This document shows, piece after piece, positions 13,959 to 22,748 of a stretch of 35,425 nucleotides of DNA. The position numbers and the translations under genes were made by a program. The notes beneath the pieces are model-generated. The model did not search any database and was not told the DNA's origin. It was given only the letters and a program-made list of their open reading frames with translations. Source of the stretch: Opitutus sp. GAS368. Its GTDB lineage: Bacteria > Verrucomicrobiota > Verrucomicrobiia > Opitutales > Opitutaceae. The stretch is from contig CAMCHO010000027.1 in assembly GCA_945874455.1 (NCBI GenBank), positions 1 through 35,425 of the forward strand, given 5' to 3'. Each line of letters begins with the position of its first letter. Position 1 is the stretch's first letter.

Positions 13959-16298
13959 TTGCTGCTGACGCCCCGCGTCAAACCTGAGCCTTTCTTCGAC
14001 GTGTCGCCTCCCATTTACGCCTCTCGGCGTTTTTCGCTCCTCACCGCATTCGCCGTCATGCTCGGCTTGGTCCTGGCCGAGGTGTGCGTGGCCGCATTGA
14101 TCGACCAAGCCTATTCTCTCGGCACCCTCACCGGCTTCTATGAGTGGGCGGGCGACGATCCCATCATCGAGGCAGCCTTCGTCATCGCCGCCAAGCTCCT
14201 CGCCTTCGGCCTTGTCACCGCTTTCGTGTTACGTCGCGCCCACGAATCCTGGCGCAGCTTGGGTCACGTCGGATTTTCTCCGCTCATCCTCGCCATCGCG
14301 TTTCTTCCCATCATTGCCGGCACGACAATTTTCTTGTCGGAAATCGACAATCTCCTGCGCGCCTACCTGCCCGCCAACCTGTTCAATGGCTGGGATTTTG
14401 CGCCCGACCTGGAGCGCCTGATGTCCGCCCCGTGGGTCGGCCCCACCCTCGCCGTCATTATCGCCCCCATCACCGAAGAGGTCATTTTCCGCGGTCTCAT
14501 TCTCCGAGGGTTTCTTGGTCGCTGGAAACCATGGACCGCCATCATCGCCTCAGCGGCACTCTTTGCGCTGATGCACTTCAATCCCGCGCAGACGCCTGTC
14601 GCCCTCGGGCTCGGCCTCGTACTCGGTTGGATCTATGTCCGCACCCGCTCGCTCGGCCTCTGCATGCTCGGCCACGCGGTCAATAATTCGGCCAGTTATC
14701 CACTCAGTTTCTTCCCTTTCCAGATCCAAGGCTTTAACGCCGAGGCCGACCTCGCTTCTCAAGCCGCCATTTTTCATCCGTGGTGGTTCGACGTCACCGG
14801 CGTAGGCCTCTTCCTCGGCGGCCTTTGGTTGATTCACCGCTTCGCCCCAGCCGCTGAACCATGGCACGTTTTGCCAGTGCTCGTTCCACCGCTGCTGGGT
14901 CAACCTCCGTCCGCACATCACCATTGTCTCCCGCCCCTCCTCGCCAACACTTCCCCTTCCATGTCCGCCGAACTCGTCGCCCTCGTTACCTCCCTCGCTC
15001 AACGCGCCCGCGCCGCGTCGCTCGTGTTGGCCAACGCCCCGACGCCCGCGAAAAACTCCACCCTCGCGCAGCTCGCCGATCTCATCGACGCCTCGCACGA
15101 GGCCCTCCTCGCCGCTAACGCCCTCGATCTCTCCTCGCCCGAAGCCGCCACACTCACGCCTGCCTCGCGCGACCGCCTCACACTCAACGCCGCCCGCCTC
15201 GCCCACCTCGCTCAATCCGTCCGCGAAGTCGTCGCGCTCCCCGATCCCGTCGGCGCCGTCCTCGACGATACCACGCGTCCCAACGGTCTCCGTATCCGCA
15301 AGGTCCGCGTCCCCATCGGCGTCATCGGCATCATCTACGAATCGCGCCCCAACGTCACTGTCGACTGCGCTATCCTCTGCCTGAAGAGCGGCAACGCGGC
15401 GATCCTCCGCGGCGGAAAGGAGTGTTTTCACACCAATACCGCTCTCGCCGCCCTCATCCAGCAAGCGCTCGCCACCGCGGGCCTTCCTGCCGACGTCGTG
15501 CAACTCGTCCCCACCACCGACCGCGCCGCGCTCACCGCGCTCCTAAAACTGGATACGCTCATCCATTGTATCATCCCGCGCGGGGGCGAGGGCCTCATCC
15601 GCTTCGTCGCGCAAAACTCCACTATCCCCGTCATTAAACACTACAAGGGCGTGTGTTTTGTCTACGCCGATGCGGCCGCCGACCTCGCGATGGCCGAGAC
15701 CATCACCCTCAACGCGAAAGTCACGCGACCCAGCGCCTGCAATTCCGCCGAGCAACTCCTCGTCCATCGCAGCATCGCCGAAAAATTCCTCCCGTCTGTC
15801 GCCCGCGCCCTCCGCGCCAAAAACGTCGAACTCCGTTGCGACCCCGCGAGCGCTGCCATCCTCGCCGCCGCACCCCTGCGCCCAATCTCCGAGACGCCTT
15901 TTCCCAGCCCTGAGAACCTCGACCCTTTGTCCTCCGTCATCCCCGTCGTCCCGGCAACAGAGGCGGACTACTCCACCGAGTTCCTCGACTACGTCATCGC
16001 CATCCGCGTTGTCGATTCCCTCGAGCAGGCCATCGCCATCATCAACCGCGATAGCTCCAGCCACAGCGACGCGATCGTGACCGCGGACGAACCCATCGCC
16101 CGGCGCTTCCTCGCCGAAGTCGACAGCGCCACCGTCTTCTGGAACGCGTCCACCCGCTTCAATGATGGCTTCGAATTCGGTTTCGGCGCCGAGATCGGCA
16201 TCAGCACCGACCGTCTCCACGCTCGCGGCCCCATGGGTCTTCCCGAGCTCTGCTCTTATAAATACCTCATCGAGGGCTCCGGCCAAGTCCGCGGCTGA
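13959..16298 (+). CDS. CPBP membrane protease reading in frame into ProA (apparent fusion)
   Basis: One reading frame without a stop covers a membrane protein followed by ProA. The first 330 residues form a CPBP/Abi-type intramembrane metalloprotease with several hydrophobic segments and the motifs EEVIFRG (173-179), FALMH (202-206) and HAVNNS (about 239), the presumed metal ligands; relatives cleave prenylated or bacteriocin-linked peptides. Residues about 300-334 are a low-complexity stretch (PPLLGQPPSAHHH) unlike any domain and look like read-through of a former intergenic region. The N-terminus starts at TTG 13959 or GTG 14001, with no ATG. Either the fusion is real, a stop codon was lost, or a single-base error near 14850 hides it; in the next frame a TGA lies at GCTGAACC there. 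Confidence 0.7.
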   Translation: MLLTPRVKPEPFFDVSPPIYASRRFSLLTAFAVMLGLVLAEVCVAALIDQAYSLGTLTGFYEWAGDDPIIEAAFVIAAKLLAFGLVTAFVLRRAHESWRSLGHVGFSPLILAIAFLPIIAGTTIFLSEIDNLLRAYLPANLFNGWDFAPDLERLMSAPWVGPTLAVIIAPITEEVIFRGLILRGFLGRWKPWTAIIASAALFALMHFNPAQTPVALGLGLVLGWIYVRTRSLGLCMLGHAVNNSASYPLSFFPFQIQGFNAEADLASQAAIFHPWWFDVTGVGLFLGGLWLIHRFAPAAEPWHVLPVLVPPLLGQPPSAHHHCLPPLLANTSPSMSAELVALVTSLAQRARAASLVLANAPTPAKNSTLAQLADLIDASHEALLAANALDLSSPEAATLTPASRDRLTLNAARLAHLAQSVREVVALPDPVGAVLDDTTRPNGLRIRKVRVPIGVIGIIYESRPNVTVDCAILCLKSGNAAILRGGKECFHTNTALAALIQQALATAGLPADVVQLVPTTDRAALTALLKLDTLIHCIIPRGGEGLIRFVAQNSTIPVIKHYKGVCFVYADAAADLAMAETITLNAKVTRPSACNSAEQLLVHRSIAEKFLPSVARALRAKNVELRCDPASAAILAAAPLRPISETPFPSPENLDPLSSVIPVVPATEADYSTEFLDYVIAIRVVDSLEQAIAIINRDSSSHSDAIVTADEPIARRFLAEVDSATVFWNASTRFNDGFEFGFGAEIGISTDRLHARGPMGLPELCSYKYLIEGSGQVRG
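14961..16298 (+). CDS. proA: Gamma-glutamyl phosphate reductase (ProA part of the frame)
   Basis: Reduces gamma-glutamyl phosphate to glutamate semialdehyde with NADPH, the second step of proline synthesis. From ATG 14961, which is in frame with the CPBP part, 445 residues read as a complete ProA: PIGVIGIIYESRPNVT, GNAAILRGGKE, PRGGEGLI, HYKGVC and the catalytic cysteine in RPSACNS (about Cys260), ending in GLPELCSYKYLI. The usual length is about 415-420, and the extra residues lie mainly in the first 30 and near the end. If a stop separates the two genes in the real genome, this ATG is the natural start. ProB and ProC are not in the window. Confidence 0.9.
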   Translation: MSAELVALVTSLAQRARAASLVLANAPTPAKNSTLAQLADLIDASHEALLAANALDLSSPEAATLTPASRDRLTLNAARLAHLAQSVREVVALPDPVGAVLDDTTRPNGLRIRKVRVPIGVIGIIYESRPNVTVDCAILCLKSGNAAILRGGKECFHTNTALAALIQQALATAGLPADVVQLVPTTDRAALTALLKLDTLIHCIIPRGGEGLIRFVAQNSTIPVIKHYKGVCFVYADAAADLAMAETITLNAKVTRPSACNSAEQLLVHRSIAEKFLPSVARALRAKNVELRCDPASAAILAAAPLRPISETPFPSPENLDPLSSVIPVVPATEADYSTEFLDYVIAIRVVDSLEQAIAIINRDSSSHSDAIVTADEPIARRFLAEVDSATVFWNASTRFNDGFEFGFGAEIGISTDRLHARGPMGLPELCSYKYLIEGSGQVRG

Positions 16299-16371
16299 CC
16301 CTGAATTGCGGGCGTCTCGCCCGCCTTTCGCCACCCTTGAAGCCCTGTAATACCTTCACGTGTTCCCACCC

Positions 16372-16617
16372 ATGGTTGTCAAATCCACGAAGCTTCTGAG
16401 CGCGCTCGACGCCCTCGTCCGCCGCGCCGCCGCCGCCGCCGCGAACCGCAGCTCCTCCGCCCTCATGCGCGACGCCATCGTACGCGGACTAAAAACATCC
16501 GAAGTTATCGACACGCACCTCGCACTTGCCAGATTCATCGGTGCCGGCGAAGCCCCGGGAAACCGTTCTACGAACAAAAACTATTTCCGTGATAGCGGAC
16601 GCCAACGCGCTCGTTGA
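16372..16617 (+). CDS. CopG/ribbon-helix-helix-type antitoxin, apparently orphan
   Basis: An 81-residue protein from ATG 16372. The first half has a strand (VKSTKL) and two helices (ALDALVRRAAAAAANRSSSALMRDAIVRGL) typical of CopG/RHH antitoxins. The second half (FIGAGEAPGNRSTNKNY) resembles the C-terminal arm of antitoxins paired with PIN toxins, in which a G-x-x-E-x-P-x-D-x-STNK pattern docks on the toxin. A PIN-like start overlaps its end, so this was once a VapBC-like module. With the toxin broken, it is probably an inert relic or a free DNA-binding protein. Confidence 0.6.
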   Translation: MVVKSTKLLSALDALVRRAAAAAANRSSSALMRDAIVRGLKTSEVIDTHLALARFIGAGEAPGNRSTNKNYFRDSGRQRAR

Positions 16618-16750
16618 AATAAGTTTTCGCGTCGCTCTCTGCGACCGTCGCGCCCACCGCGTCGAGATCCCATCCCCGCCTGCGGAATTCCCGCCCCCTG
16701 CACTATCTTCGAGAAACCCGCGTACGCGTAATCGTTCTCGTTCCCCGTAA
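16589..16750 (+). pseudogene. Broken PIN toxin: only the N-terminal strand and first catalytic Asp remain
   Basis: A GTG at 16589 overlapping the antitoxin stop opens VIADANALVEI, the first strand and first acid of a PIN domain. After about a dozen residues the frame turns into Arg/Pro-rich sequence without PIN features and ends at 16750, passing into the short repeats before the peptidase gene. An intact PIN toxin would have about 130 residues. The other half of a PIN-like domain is found at the left edge of the window, but nothing ties the two together. Confidence 0.5.
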
Positions 16751-16761
16751 TCGTTCTGGTT
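16727..16761. repeat. Short direct repeat CGTAATCGTTCT(C/G)GTT
   Basis: Two 16-base copies at 16727-16742 and 16746-16761 differ at one position and are 19 bases apart, ending 11 bases before the ATG of the peptidase gene. The reverse strand reads as AACGATTACG units, a simple repeat type common between genes in related genomes. Its role is unknown; it covers where promoter or leader sequence would be. Confidence 0.7.
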
Positions 16762-16772
16762 TTCTCCTTCCG

Positions 16773-18872
16773 ATGACATCCCTCCTTCTCCCCCTCGTCC
16801 GCCGTCTGCCCCGCTTCGCTCTCCTCGCTCTCCTCACCTCGGCCGTATTCCTCCGCGCCGCCGAGCCCACGCCCGCAACCAAGCTCCGCCCCATCACTCC
16901 CGAAGACCTCTGGTCCGTCCGCCGCGCTGGCGCCCCTGATCTCTCCCCCGACGGCTCGCGCCTCGTCTTCACCGTCCAAGACTACGACCTTGCGAAGAAT
17001 TCCTCCGCCACCCACCTCTGGCTCCTCGATACCGCGCCCGGCGCCGTCGCCCGTCAGCTCACCACCGCCGACAGCACCGACTCTGCGCCCAAATGGTCCC
17101 CCGATGGCACCCGCCTCGCCTTCACCGCCAAACGCGGTTCAGACGAATCCCCCGCCCTCTACGTCCTCCGCACCGACGGCGGCGAGCCCGAAAAAATCCT
17201 CGAGCTTCCGCTCCCCATTTCCGCTCCTCGTTGGCTCCCAGACGGGAAACGAATTCTCTTCGCTACGCGCACACTCCCGCAATGTGGCACCGACTTCGAC
17301 GCCCTGCGCAAAGAGCTGAAGAAACAAAAAGACTCCAAAGTTTCTGCCAAGGTCACCGAAAACCGCGTCTACCGCTACTTCGACTCTTGGCAGACTGACG
17401 GCCAAGCGTCGCGCCTCATGGTCGTCGATCTCGCCACCAAAAAAGTCACCGACCTCACGCCGCGCCAAAACCGCCGCTTCCTCTTCAATAACGAAGTCCA
17501 GTTCGACCTCTCACCCGACGGAAAACGCGTCGTGCTATCCGCTGGCACCACGCCCCCTCCCTTCACCGCGAGCGAAAATTCCGACATTTACCTTCTCAAC
17601 GTCGACGACCCGACTGCACCGTGGAAAAATCTCACTGCTGACAATCCCGAAGGACCCGACACCAGCCCCATCTTCGCCCCCGACGGCCAGTCCGTCCTCT
17701 TCGGTCGTCGCGCCGGCAAGAATACGTTCTCGGTCTTCACCCGCCTGACGCGCCACCACCTCGCCGCCGCCCGCACAGAAACCCTCACCCTCGGGGGCGC
17801 CGATCTCTCGCCCCAAGACTGGAAATTTTCCGCCGACGGAAACACCATTTTCTTCCTCGCTGAAGACCGTGGCTTCACGCGCGCCTTCCGCCTTACCAGC
17901 GGGGGCATCGCCGCCAAGCCCGTCGAAGTTTTTGGCCTCGGCACGAGTGGCTCCCTCACCGTCGGTGAAAAATCTCTGTACGTTCTCAATCAAACCTTCT
18001 CCCGCCCCGACGAGGTGTTCGCCATCGACCTTGCCACCGGTACTTCCGCCCAGCGCACCCACCTCAACACCGCCCTCCTTACCGGGCTCGAACTCGGTCG
18101 CATCGAGCCCTACGCGTTCCCCGGCGCCGGCGGCGACGCGGTATCCGGTTGGCTCATCTATCCGCCAGCCTTCGACGCCAAGAAAAAATATCCGCTACTC
18201 CAGCTCATGCACGGCGGCCCCCACACGATGATTGGCGACGCGTGGTCCGCCCGCTGGAACGCCCACGTCTTCACCGCCCCAGGCTACGTAGCCACGTGGG
18301 TCAACCGTCACGGCTCGACCGGTTACGGCGAAAAATTTGTCGGCTCCATCGATGCTGCGTGGGGCGACAAACCCTTCACCGATGTGATGCTCGCCACGGA
18401 TCACCTCCTCAAGAAACACCCCTTCCTCGACACCACGCGCACCGCTGCGCTCGGCGCCAGTTACGGCGGCTACCTCGCCTCCTGGGTCGCCGGCCACACC
18501 GACCGCTTCAAGGCTATCGTCTGCCACGCCGGGGTCACCGACTTTGATACCCAATACGCCGCCGACTCGGCCGTTTACTGGCTCGACCAATCCGCCGGCG
18601 GCACGCCATGGAAAAAAACTCCGGCCTACGACGCGCAGAACCCCATGACGCACGCTGCGAACTTCAAGACGCCCACGCTCGTGATCCACGGGGAACTCGA
18701 CTACCGCGTCCCCGTCGCGCAAGGCCTTCAATTTTACGCCGCGCTCCAGGGTCAGGGCGTCCCCAGTCGCCTCGTCTATTTCCCCGACGAAAACCACTGG
18801 ATTCTTAAACCCCAAAACTCGGTCTTCTGGTATACGGAAGTCCACGGCTGGCTGAAGCGGTGGGTGCAGTAA
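16773..18872 (+). CDS. Secreted S9-family prolyl-oligopeptidase-type serine peptidase
   Basis: A 699-residue exported peptidase. The signal peptide (RLPRFALLALLTSAVFLRAAEP) is followed by a beta-propeller domain with repeated DLSPDG / WSPDGTR / WLPDGKR / FAPDGQ blades up to about residue 440, then an alpha/beta-hydrolase domain. The catalytic Ser is in GASYGG (Ser563), the Asp in GELDYRVP and the His in ENHWI. This is the S9C/acylaminoacyl-peptidase layout, which releases short N-terminal peptides in the periplasm. The start is fixed by ATG 16773 with a normal signal peptide. It is likely monocistronic, with the toxin-antitoxin relic upstream and a terminator downstream. Confidence 0.92.
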   Translation: MTSLLLPLVRRLPRFALLALLTSAVFLRAAEPTPATKLRPITPEDLWSVRRAGAPDLSPDGSRLVFTVQDYDLAKNSSATHLWLLDTAPGAVARQLTTADSTDSAPKWSPDGTRLAFTAKRGSDESPALYVLRTDGGEPEKILELPLPISAPRWLPDGKRILFATRTLPQCGTDFDALRKELKKQKDSKVSAKVTENRVYRYFDSWQTDGQASRLMVVDLATKKVTDLTPRQNRRFLFNNEVQFDLSPDGKRVVLSAGTTPPPFTASENSDIYLLNVDDPTAPWKNLTADNPEGPDTSPIFAPDGQSVLFGRRAGKNTFSVFTRLTRHHLAAARTETLTLGGADLSPQDWKFSADGNTIFFLAEDRGFTRAFRLTSGGIAAKPVEVFGLGTSGSLTVGEKSLYVLNQTFSRPDEVFAIDLATGTSAQRTHLNTALLTGLELGRIEPYAFPGAGGDAVSGWLIYPPAFDAKKKYPLLQLMHGGPHTMIGDAWSARWNAHVFTAPGYVATWVNRHGSTGYGEKFVGSIDAAWGDKPFTDVMLATDHLLKKHPFLDTTRTAALGASYGGYLASWVAGHTDRFKAIVCHAGVTDFDTQYAADSAVYWLDQSAGGTPWKKTPAYDAQNPMTHAANFKTPTLVIHGELDYRVPVAQGLQFYAALQGQGVPSRLVYFPDENHWILKPQNSVFWYTEVHGWLKRWVQ

Positions 18873-18943
18873 AGAAAGGAGGGCAGCCAATTGGCCGTAG
18901 CCGTGGTCTTAGCGAAACCGGCGGATCACGAAATCCGACCAAC

Positions 18944-18979
18944 AAAAAACCCCTTTCTCACTGGGAAATAAGGGGTTTT
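18944..18979 (-). terminator. Bidirectional terminator between the peptidase and tRNA-Arg
   Basis: On the minus strand ACCCCTT and AAGGGGT form a 7-bp stem around a roughly 13-base loop, followed by six T (A at 18944-18949), just after the tRNA CCA. On the plus strand the same stem is followed by TTTT, so it can also end the S9 peptidase transcript. Confidence 0.75.
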
Positions 18980-18982
18980 AGC

Positions 18983-19059
18983 TGGTGCGGCCATAGGGAG
19001 TCGAACCCCAAACCTCCAGATTCGTAGTCTGGCGCTCTATCCAGTTGAGCTATGGCCGC
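18983..19059 (-). tRNA. tRNA-Arg (anticodon ACG)
   Basis: Complete cloverleaf of 77 bases including an encoded CCA. The acceptor GCGGCCA pairs with TGGCCGC, the anticodon stem CCAGA with TCTGG, and the 7-base loop CTACGAA carries ACG. The wobble A is expected to become inosine, reading CGU/CGC/CGA. The T-arm has GGGGTTCGACTCCC. It lies 128 bases downstream of ugd on the same strand and is followed by a terminator. Confidence 0.97.
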
Positions 19060-19187
19060 GTAGCAGAGCGCGGAAAGAAGCAAACTTTCGTCTGCGAGTG
19101 CAAGCGATAATTTCACCGCGCTCACGAGGGAGTTCTTGCCGGCGGCGAACACGGACGAAAACCAGCCTCCGCATACCCGCCTTCAAC

Positions 19188-20561
19188 TCACTTGCCGATA
19201 CCGTGCACCCGAAATCCCACTTCACGCAATTTCTTCAGATCGAGAATATTACGCCCATCGAAAATAAAGGCCGGCTTGTTCATCGCCGCGAAGATCTTCG
19301 CATAATCGAGGTACTTGAACTCATCCCATTCCGTGAGCACCGCGACTGCATGAGCACCCTCGGCGGCCGCATACGCGCTGGGCGCCACAGTCAGCCGTGA
19401 ATCGGCTCCGGCCATTGCCGGGCCAGCCCCGACGATCACATCCCGCCTGATTTCATCCGCCGGCACTTTCGGGTCAAAAACCACGACCCGCGCCTGCTCC
19501 GCAAGCAAGTCGCGGCACACTGCGATGGCCGCCGATTCGCGAGTGTCATTCGTATCTTTTTTGAAGGCGAAACCCAGCACGGCAATTTTTTTATCGGCGA
19601 CCGAATTGAAGAGCGCCCGCACGATCTTTCCGGCGAAGCGATGCTTCTGCCAATCGTTTATCTTCACGACACTCTCCCAATACGACGCCACTTCGGGTAG
19701 GCCGAAACTTTCGCACAAGTAGACCAGATTCAAAATATCCTTCTGAAAGCACGAGCCGCCGAAGCCCACCGATGCCTTGAGAAACTTCGGCCCGATGCGC
19801 GAGTCCTTGCCAATGGCATTCGCGACCTCGTCCACGTCTGCTCCCGTAGCCTCACATAATGCCGAAATCGAATTGATCGACGAGATGCGCTGCGCGAGGA
19901 ACGCATTTGCCACGAGCTTGGAGAGTTCACTGGACCACAGGTTGGTCGTGATGATCCGGTCCCGAGGAACCCAGTGGGCATAGACATCCACCAACGTTTT
20001 CACCGCCGCGTCGCCGCCCGGTGTCCGCTCGCCACCGATCAGCACACGATCCGGCATCTGCAAGTCCGCGATCGCCGTGCCTTCGGCGAGAAACTCCGGG
20101 TTCGACAACACCTCAAACGTGAAGCCACGGGAATTAGCCGCCAGAATGTCTTTAATCGTTTCGGCGGTCTTCACCGGAATCGTGGATTTCTCGACGATGA
20201 TCTTGGGGCCGTTGGCTTGTTCGGCGATCGTCCGCGCGACCGACTCAATAAACCGAAGGTCTGCCGCGCGACCCGCGCCGACGCCGTAGGTCTTCGTCGG
20301 CGTGTTCACCGCCACAAAAATAATATCCGCGGCCCGAATGGCCTCGTGGACTTCTGTCGTAAAATGCAAGTTCTTGCCACGTGTCTGCCGCACGACCTCA
20401 TCGAGTCCAGGCTCGTAGATCGGCAGCTTATCCGAATTCCACGCGGCGATGCGGGCGGGGTTCATGTCGACCACCCGCACTTCAATTTCCGGTGCCTTAA
20501 GAGCGATCATCGCCATCGTCGGACCGCCCACGTAGCCAGCGCCAATACAACAAATTTTCAT
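19188..20561 (-). CDS. ugd: UDP-glucose 6-dehydrogenase, animal/plant-like type
   Basis: Oxidises UDP-glucose twice with NAD to UDP-glucuronate for polysaccharides. The N-terminal Rossmann domain starts [14 protein letters not shown]; then [26 protein letters not shown] (near 153), the central helix with [13 protein letters not shown], the catalytic Cys271 in [10 protein letters not shown], and the UDP-binding C-terminal domain with [15 protein letters not shown]. At 457 residues it is longer than the bacterial TuaD/Ugd type. Several stretches, including [20 protein letters not shown] and the [14 protein letters not shown] region, read almost like those I recall for animal and plant enzymes. 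No neighbouring polysaccharide genes except GT9 further upstream; a bidirectional terminator separates it from ftsH. Confidence 0.95.
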   Translation of the reverse strand: MKICCIGAGYVGGPTMAMIALKAPEIEVRVVDMNPARIAAWNSDKLPIYEPGLDEVVRQTRGKNLHFTTEVHEAIRAADIIFVAVNTPTKTYGVGAGRAADLRFIESVARTIAEQANGPKIIVEKSTIPVKTAETIKDILAANSRGFTFEVLSNPEFLAEGTAIADLQMPDRVLIGGERTPGGDAAVKTLVDVYAHWVPRDRIITTNLWSSELSKLVANAFLAQRISSINSISALCEATGADVDEVANAIGKDSRIGPKFLKASVGFGGSCFQKDILNLVYLCESFGLPEVASYWESVVKINDWQKHRFAGKIVRALFNSVADKKIAVLGFAFKKDTNDTRESAAIAVCRDLLAEQARVVVFDPKVPADEIRRDVIVGAGPAMAGADSRLTVAPSAYAAAEGAHAVAVLTEWDEFKYLDYAKIFAAMNKPAFIFDGRNILDLKKLREVGFRVHGIGK

Positions 20562-20610
20562 ACGAATAGATCAGTCACCGTTGGGCACGCCCGCCGTGAA
20601 TCCAAGGCAG

Positions 20611-20643
20611 AAAAAAGGGCCGGCGCTCGCCGGCCCAAAAAAA
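20611..20643 (-). terminator. Strong intrinsic terminator downstream of ftsH (works on either strand)
   Basis: A perfect 8-bp stem GGGCCGGC/GCCGGCCC with a 4-base loop (20617-20636) is flanked by six A on the left and seven A on the right. The left A run gives the T-run for the minus-strand ftsH transcript. It lies between ftsH (stop 20679) and ugd (start 20561). Confidence 0.9.
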
Positions 20644-20678
20644 CCCGACCTCTTCGGATCGTTTCAGTCCCCTAAACC

Positions 20679-22700
20679 TTAAGCCGGATGCGGCGTAGGT
20701 GTGGGATGACCGCCGATATCTCCCGGACTAGCCGCTTTATCCATGACCTTTTTTTCCGTCGGCGTTTCGTCCAGTTTTGGCGGTAGCGGCATGACGATCG
20801 GCGAACGAATCTCTCCATGCTCGAGGATTTCCAGCACATGGCGGCCCTCGATTGTTTCGTGCTCGAGGAGCGCTTCCGCGATTTTATCGAGCGCCGGACG
20901 ACGCGAAAGAATAATCTCCTTTGAGCGCCGATACTGCTCCTCCACGATCCGCGACACTTCTGCGTCGATCTTCCGTGCCGTTTCTTCCGAGTAAGGTTGG
21001 CTGCGCGTGATTTCACGGCCCAGGAAAACGGTATCATTACTCTCGCCAAATGCGATCATGCCCAAGGGACTCATGCCCCAGTCACACACCATATGACGGG
21101 CAATCTTCGTCACCATCAAGATGTCACCTGAGGCCCCATTGGAAATATCGTTTAAGACCACTTCCTCGGCGATGCGTCCGCCACAGCCCGTCGCGATGCG
21201 GATTTCCAGTTTCTTCTTCTCTTGGGTCAGCACATCCTTTTTGGGAATAAACATGGTGCTGCCGAGACTGCGCCCCCGAGGGATAATCGTGACCTTGTGC
21301 ACCGGCATATGGCCGTCGTCCAACACCGCTTGCACCAACGCATGCCCGGCTTCGTGGTAAGCCGTGAGCTTCTTTTCGTCATCATCCATCAACCGGCGCC
21401 GCTCCCGTCCAAATTGTACTTTTTCGCGGGCGTCCTCGACGTCGATCATCTCAACCTTTTTCTTGCCCCGACGCGCAGCCAGCAGGGCCGCTTCGTTCAG
21501 GAGGTTGGCTAATTCCGCACCCGAAAGTCCCGGCGTTCCCCGTGCGATCACGGCCAACTCCACCGTGTCCGCGAGACTGATACGCTTCGCATGCACTCGC
21601 AGGATCTGCTCGCGACCATTGAGATCGGGCAGGTCGACATAGATCTGCCGATCAAAGCGTCCCGGCCGCAGCAGAGCACTGTCGAGCACGTCAGGCCGGT
21701 TGGTCGCCGCAATAATGATAACGCCGTCGTTGGTATCGAATCCGTCCATCTCGACGAGGAGCGAGTTCAACGTCTGTTCACGTTCGTCATTGCCTCCCCC
21801 GACCCCGGCTCCGCGTTGGCGCCCCACGGCATCAATTTCGTCGATGAAAATCAGGCAAGGCGCGCTCTTGCGGCCCTGTTCAAACATATCGCGAACCCGG
21901 CTCGCGCCCACGCCGACAAACATCTCCACAAAATCTGATCCGGAGATACTGAAAAACGGCACGTCGGCCTCACCGGCGACCGCCTTGGCCAGCAGGGTCT
22001 TACCCGTGCCGGGCGGGCCGACCATCAGAATTCCCTTGGGAATCTTCCCCCCCATTTTGGTGAATTTCTTGGGATCTTTGAGAAACTCCACGACCTCGGA
22101 GACTTCTTCCTTGGCTTCGTCGCAACCGGCGACCTCGGCAAAGGTGATCTTGTCACGGTCCCTCGTAAGCAATTTGGCGCGACTCTTGCCAAAACTCATG
22201 GCACCGCGACCCGCCTGCTTGAGCTGCCTCACAAATAAAAAATACAGCAGTCCAATGATGATCAAAAATGGGATCACTTGAGTGGCGATCGAAGCCAAGA
22301 CCGTCGTGGTGGGCTGCTCACTGAACAGCTTCGATTTCTGCAACCGCTCCATGCTAGAGTCGGTGACCCGTCCCGCCGCGCGAAACGGCTTGAATGCGCT
22401 GGTCACATCTTTGCGGCTCTCACCCGTAATCATGTGCCAATCACGTCCACCGCTCGGGTCCGGACGGATCACGGCGGCCTTTCGCGGATCCTCGTTGTAG
22501 ATGTTTTTTTCCTCTGCCCTCTCCACCACGTCCTGAATGGTCAACGTTTCCGGGGCGGTGTTGAGGTTCGGTGACCACATCAACAGCCCCACCACAGCAC
22601 CGACCAAAACCAACCAGAAGATGAGCATCTTCGGCTGAAAGCGATCCGGGGGGACATTTTTGAGGGCGCGACGGGACTTTTTATTTTCGGGTTCGGACAT
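20679..22700 (-). CDS. ftsH: ATP-dependent zinc metalloprotease FtsH
   Basis: Membrane-bound AAA+ protease for damaged membrane and regulatory proteins. Two membrane segments (about 25-42 and 133-157) flank a periplasmic domain of about 90 residues. The AAA domain carries Walker A GPPGTGKT (228-235), the pore FVGVGA, Walker B FIDEID (285-290) and arginine fingers (LLRPGRFDR). The protease domain has HEAGH (449-453) with zinc-binding His, and a downstream Asp ligand in the GASGD region. The C-terminus ends in a Pro/Thr/His-rich tail. The 673-residue length is normal. tilS lies 48 bases upstream on the same strand; the tilS-ftsH neighbourhood is widely conserved in bacteria. Confidence 0.97.
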   Translation of the reverse strand: MSEPENKKSRRALKNVPPDRFQPKMLIFWLVLVGAVVGLLMWSPNLNTAPETLTIQDVVERAEEKNIYNEDPRKAAVIRPDPSGGRDWHMITGESRKDVTSAFKPFRAAGRVTDSSMERLQKSKLFSEQPTTTVLASIATQVIPFLIIIGLLYFLFVRQLKQAGRGAMSFGKSRAKLLTRDRDKITFAEVAGCDEAKEEVSEVVEFLKDPKKFTKMGGKIPKGILMVGPPGTGKTLLAKAVAGEADVPFFSISGSDFVEMFVGVGASRVRDMFEQGRKSAPCLIFIDEIDAVGRQRGAGVGGGNDEREQTLNSLLVEMDGFDTNDGVIIIAATNRPDVLDSALLRPGRFDRQIYVDLPDLNGREQILRVHAKRISLADTVELAVIARGTPGLSGAELANLLNEAALLAARRGKKKVEMIDVEDAREKVQFGRERRRLMDDDEKKLTAYHEAGHALVQAVLDDGHMPVHKVTIIPRGRSLGSTMFIPKKDVLTQEKKKLEIRIATGCGGRIAEEVVLNDISNGASGDILMVTKIARHMVCDWGMSPLGMIAFGESNDTVFLGREITRSQPYSEETARKIDAEVSRIVEEQYRRSKEIILSRRPALDKIAEALLEHETIEGRHVLEILEHGEIRSPIVMPLPPKLDETPTEKKVMDKAASPGDIGGHPTPTPHPA

Positions 22701-22748
22701 TTCCTTGAATAGAGTGAGGGCGGAACGTGGATGTTCCCAGTTCAGAAG

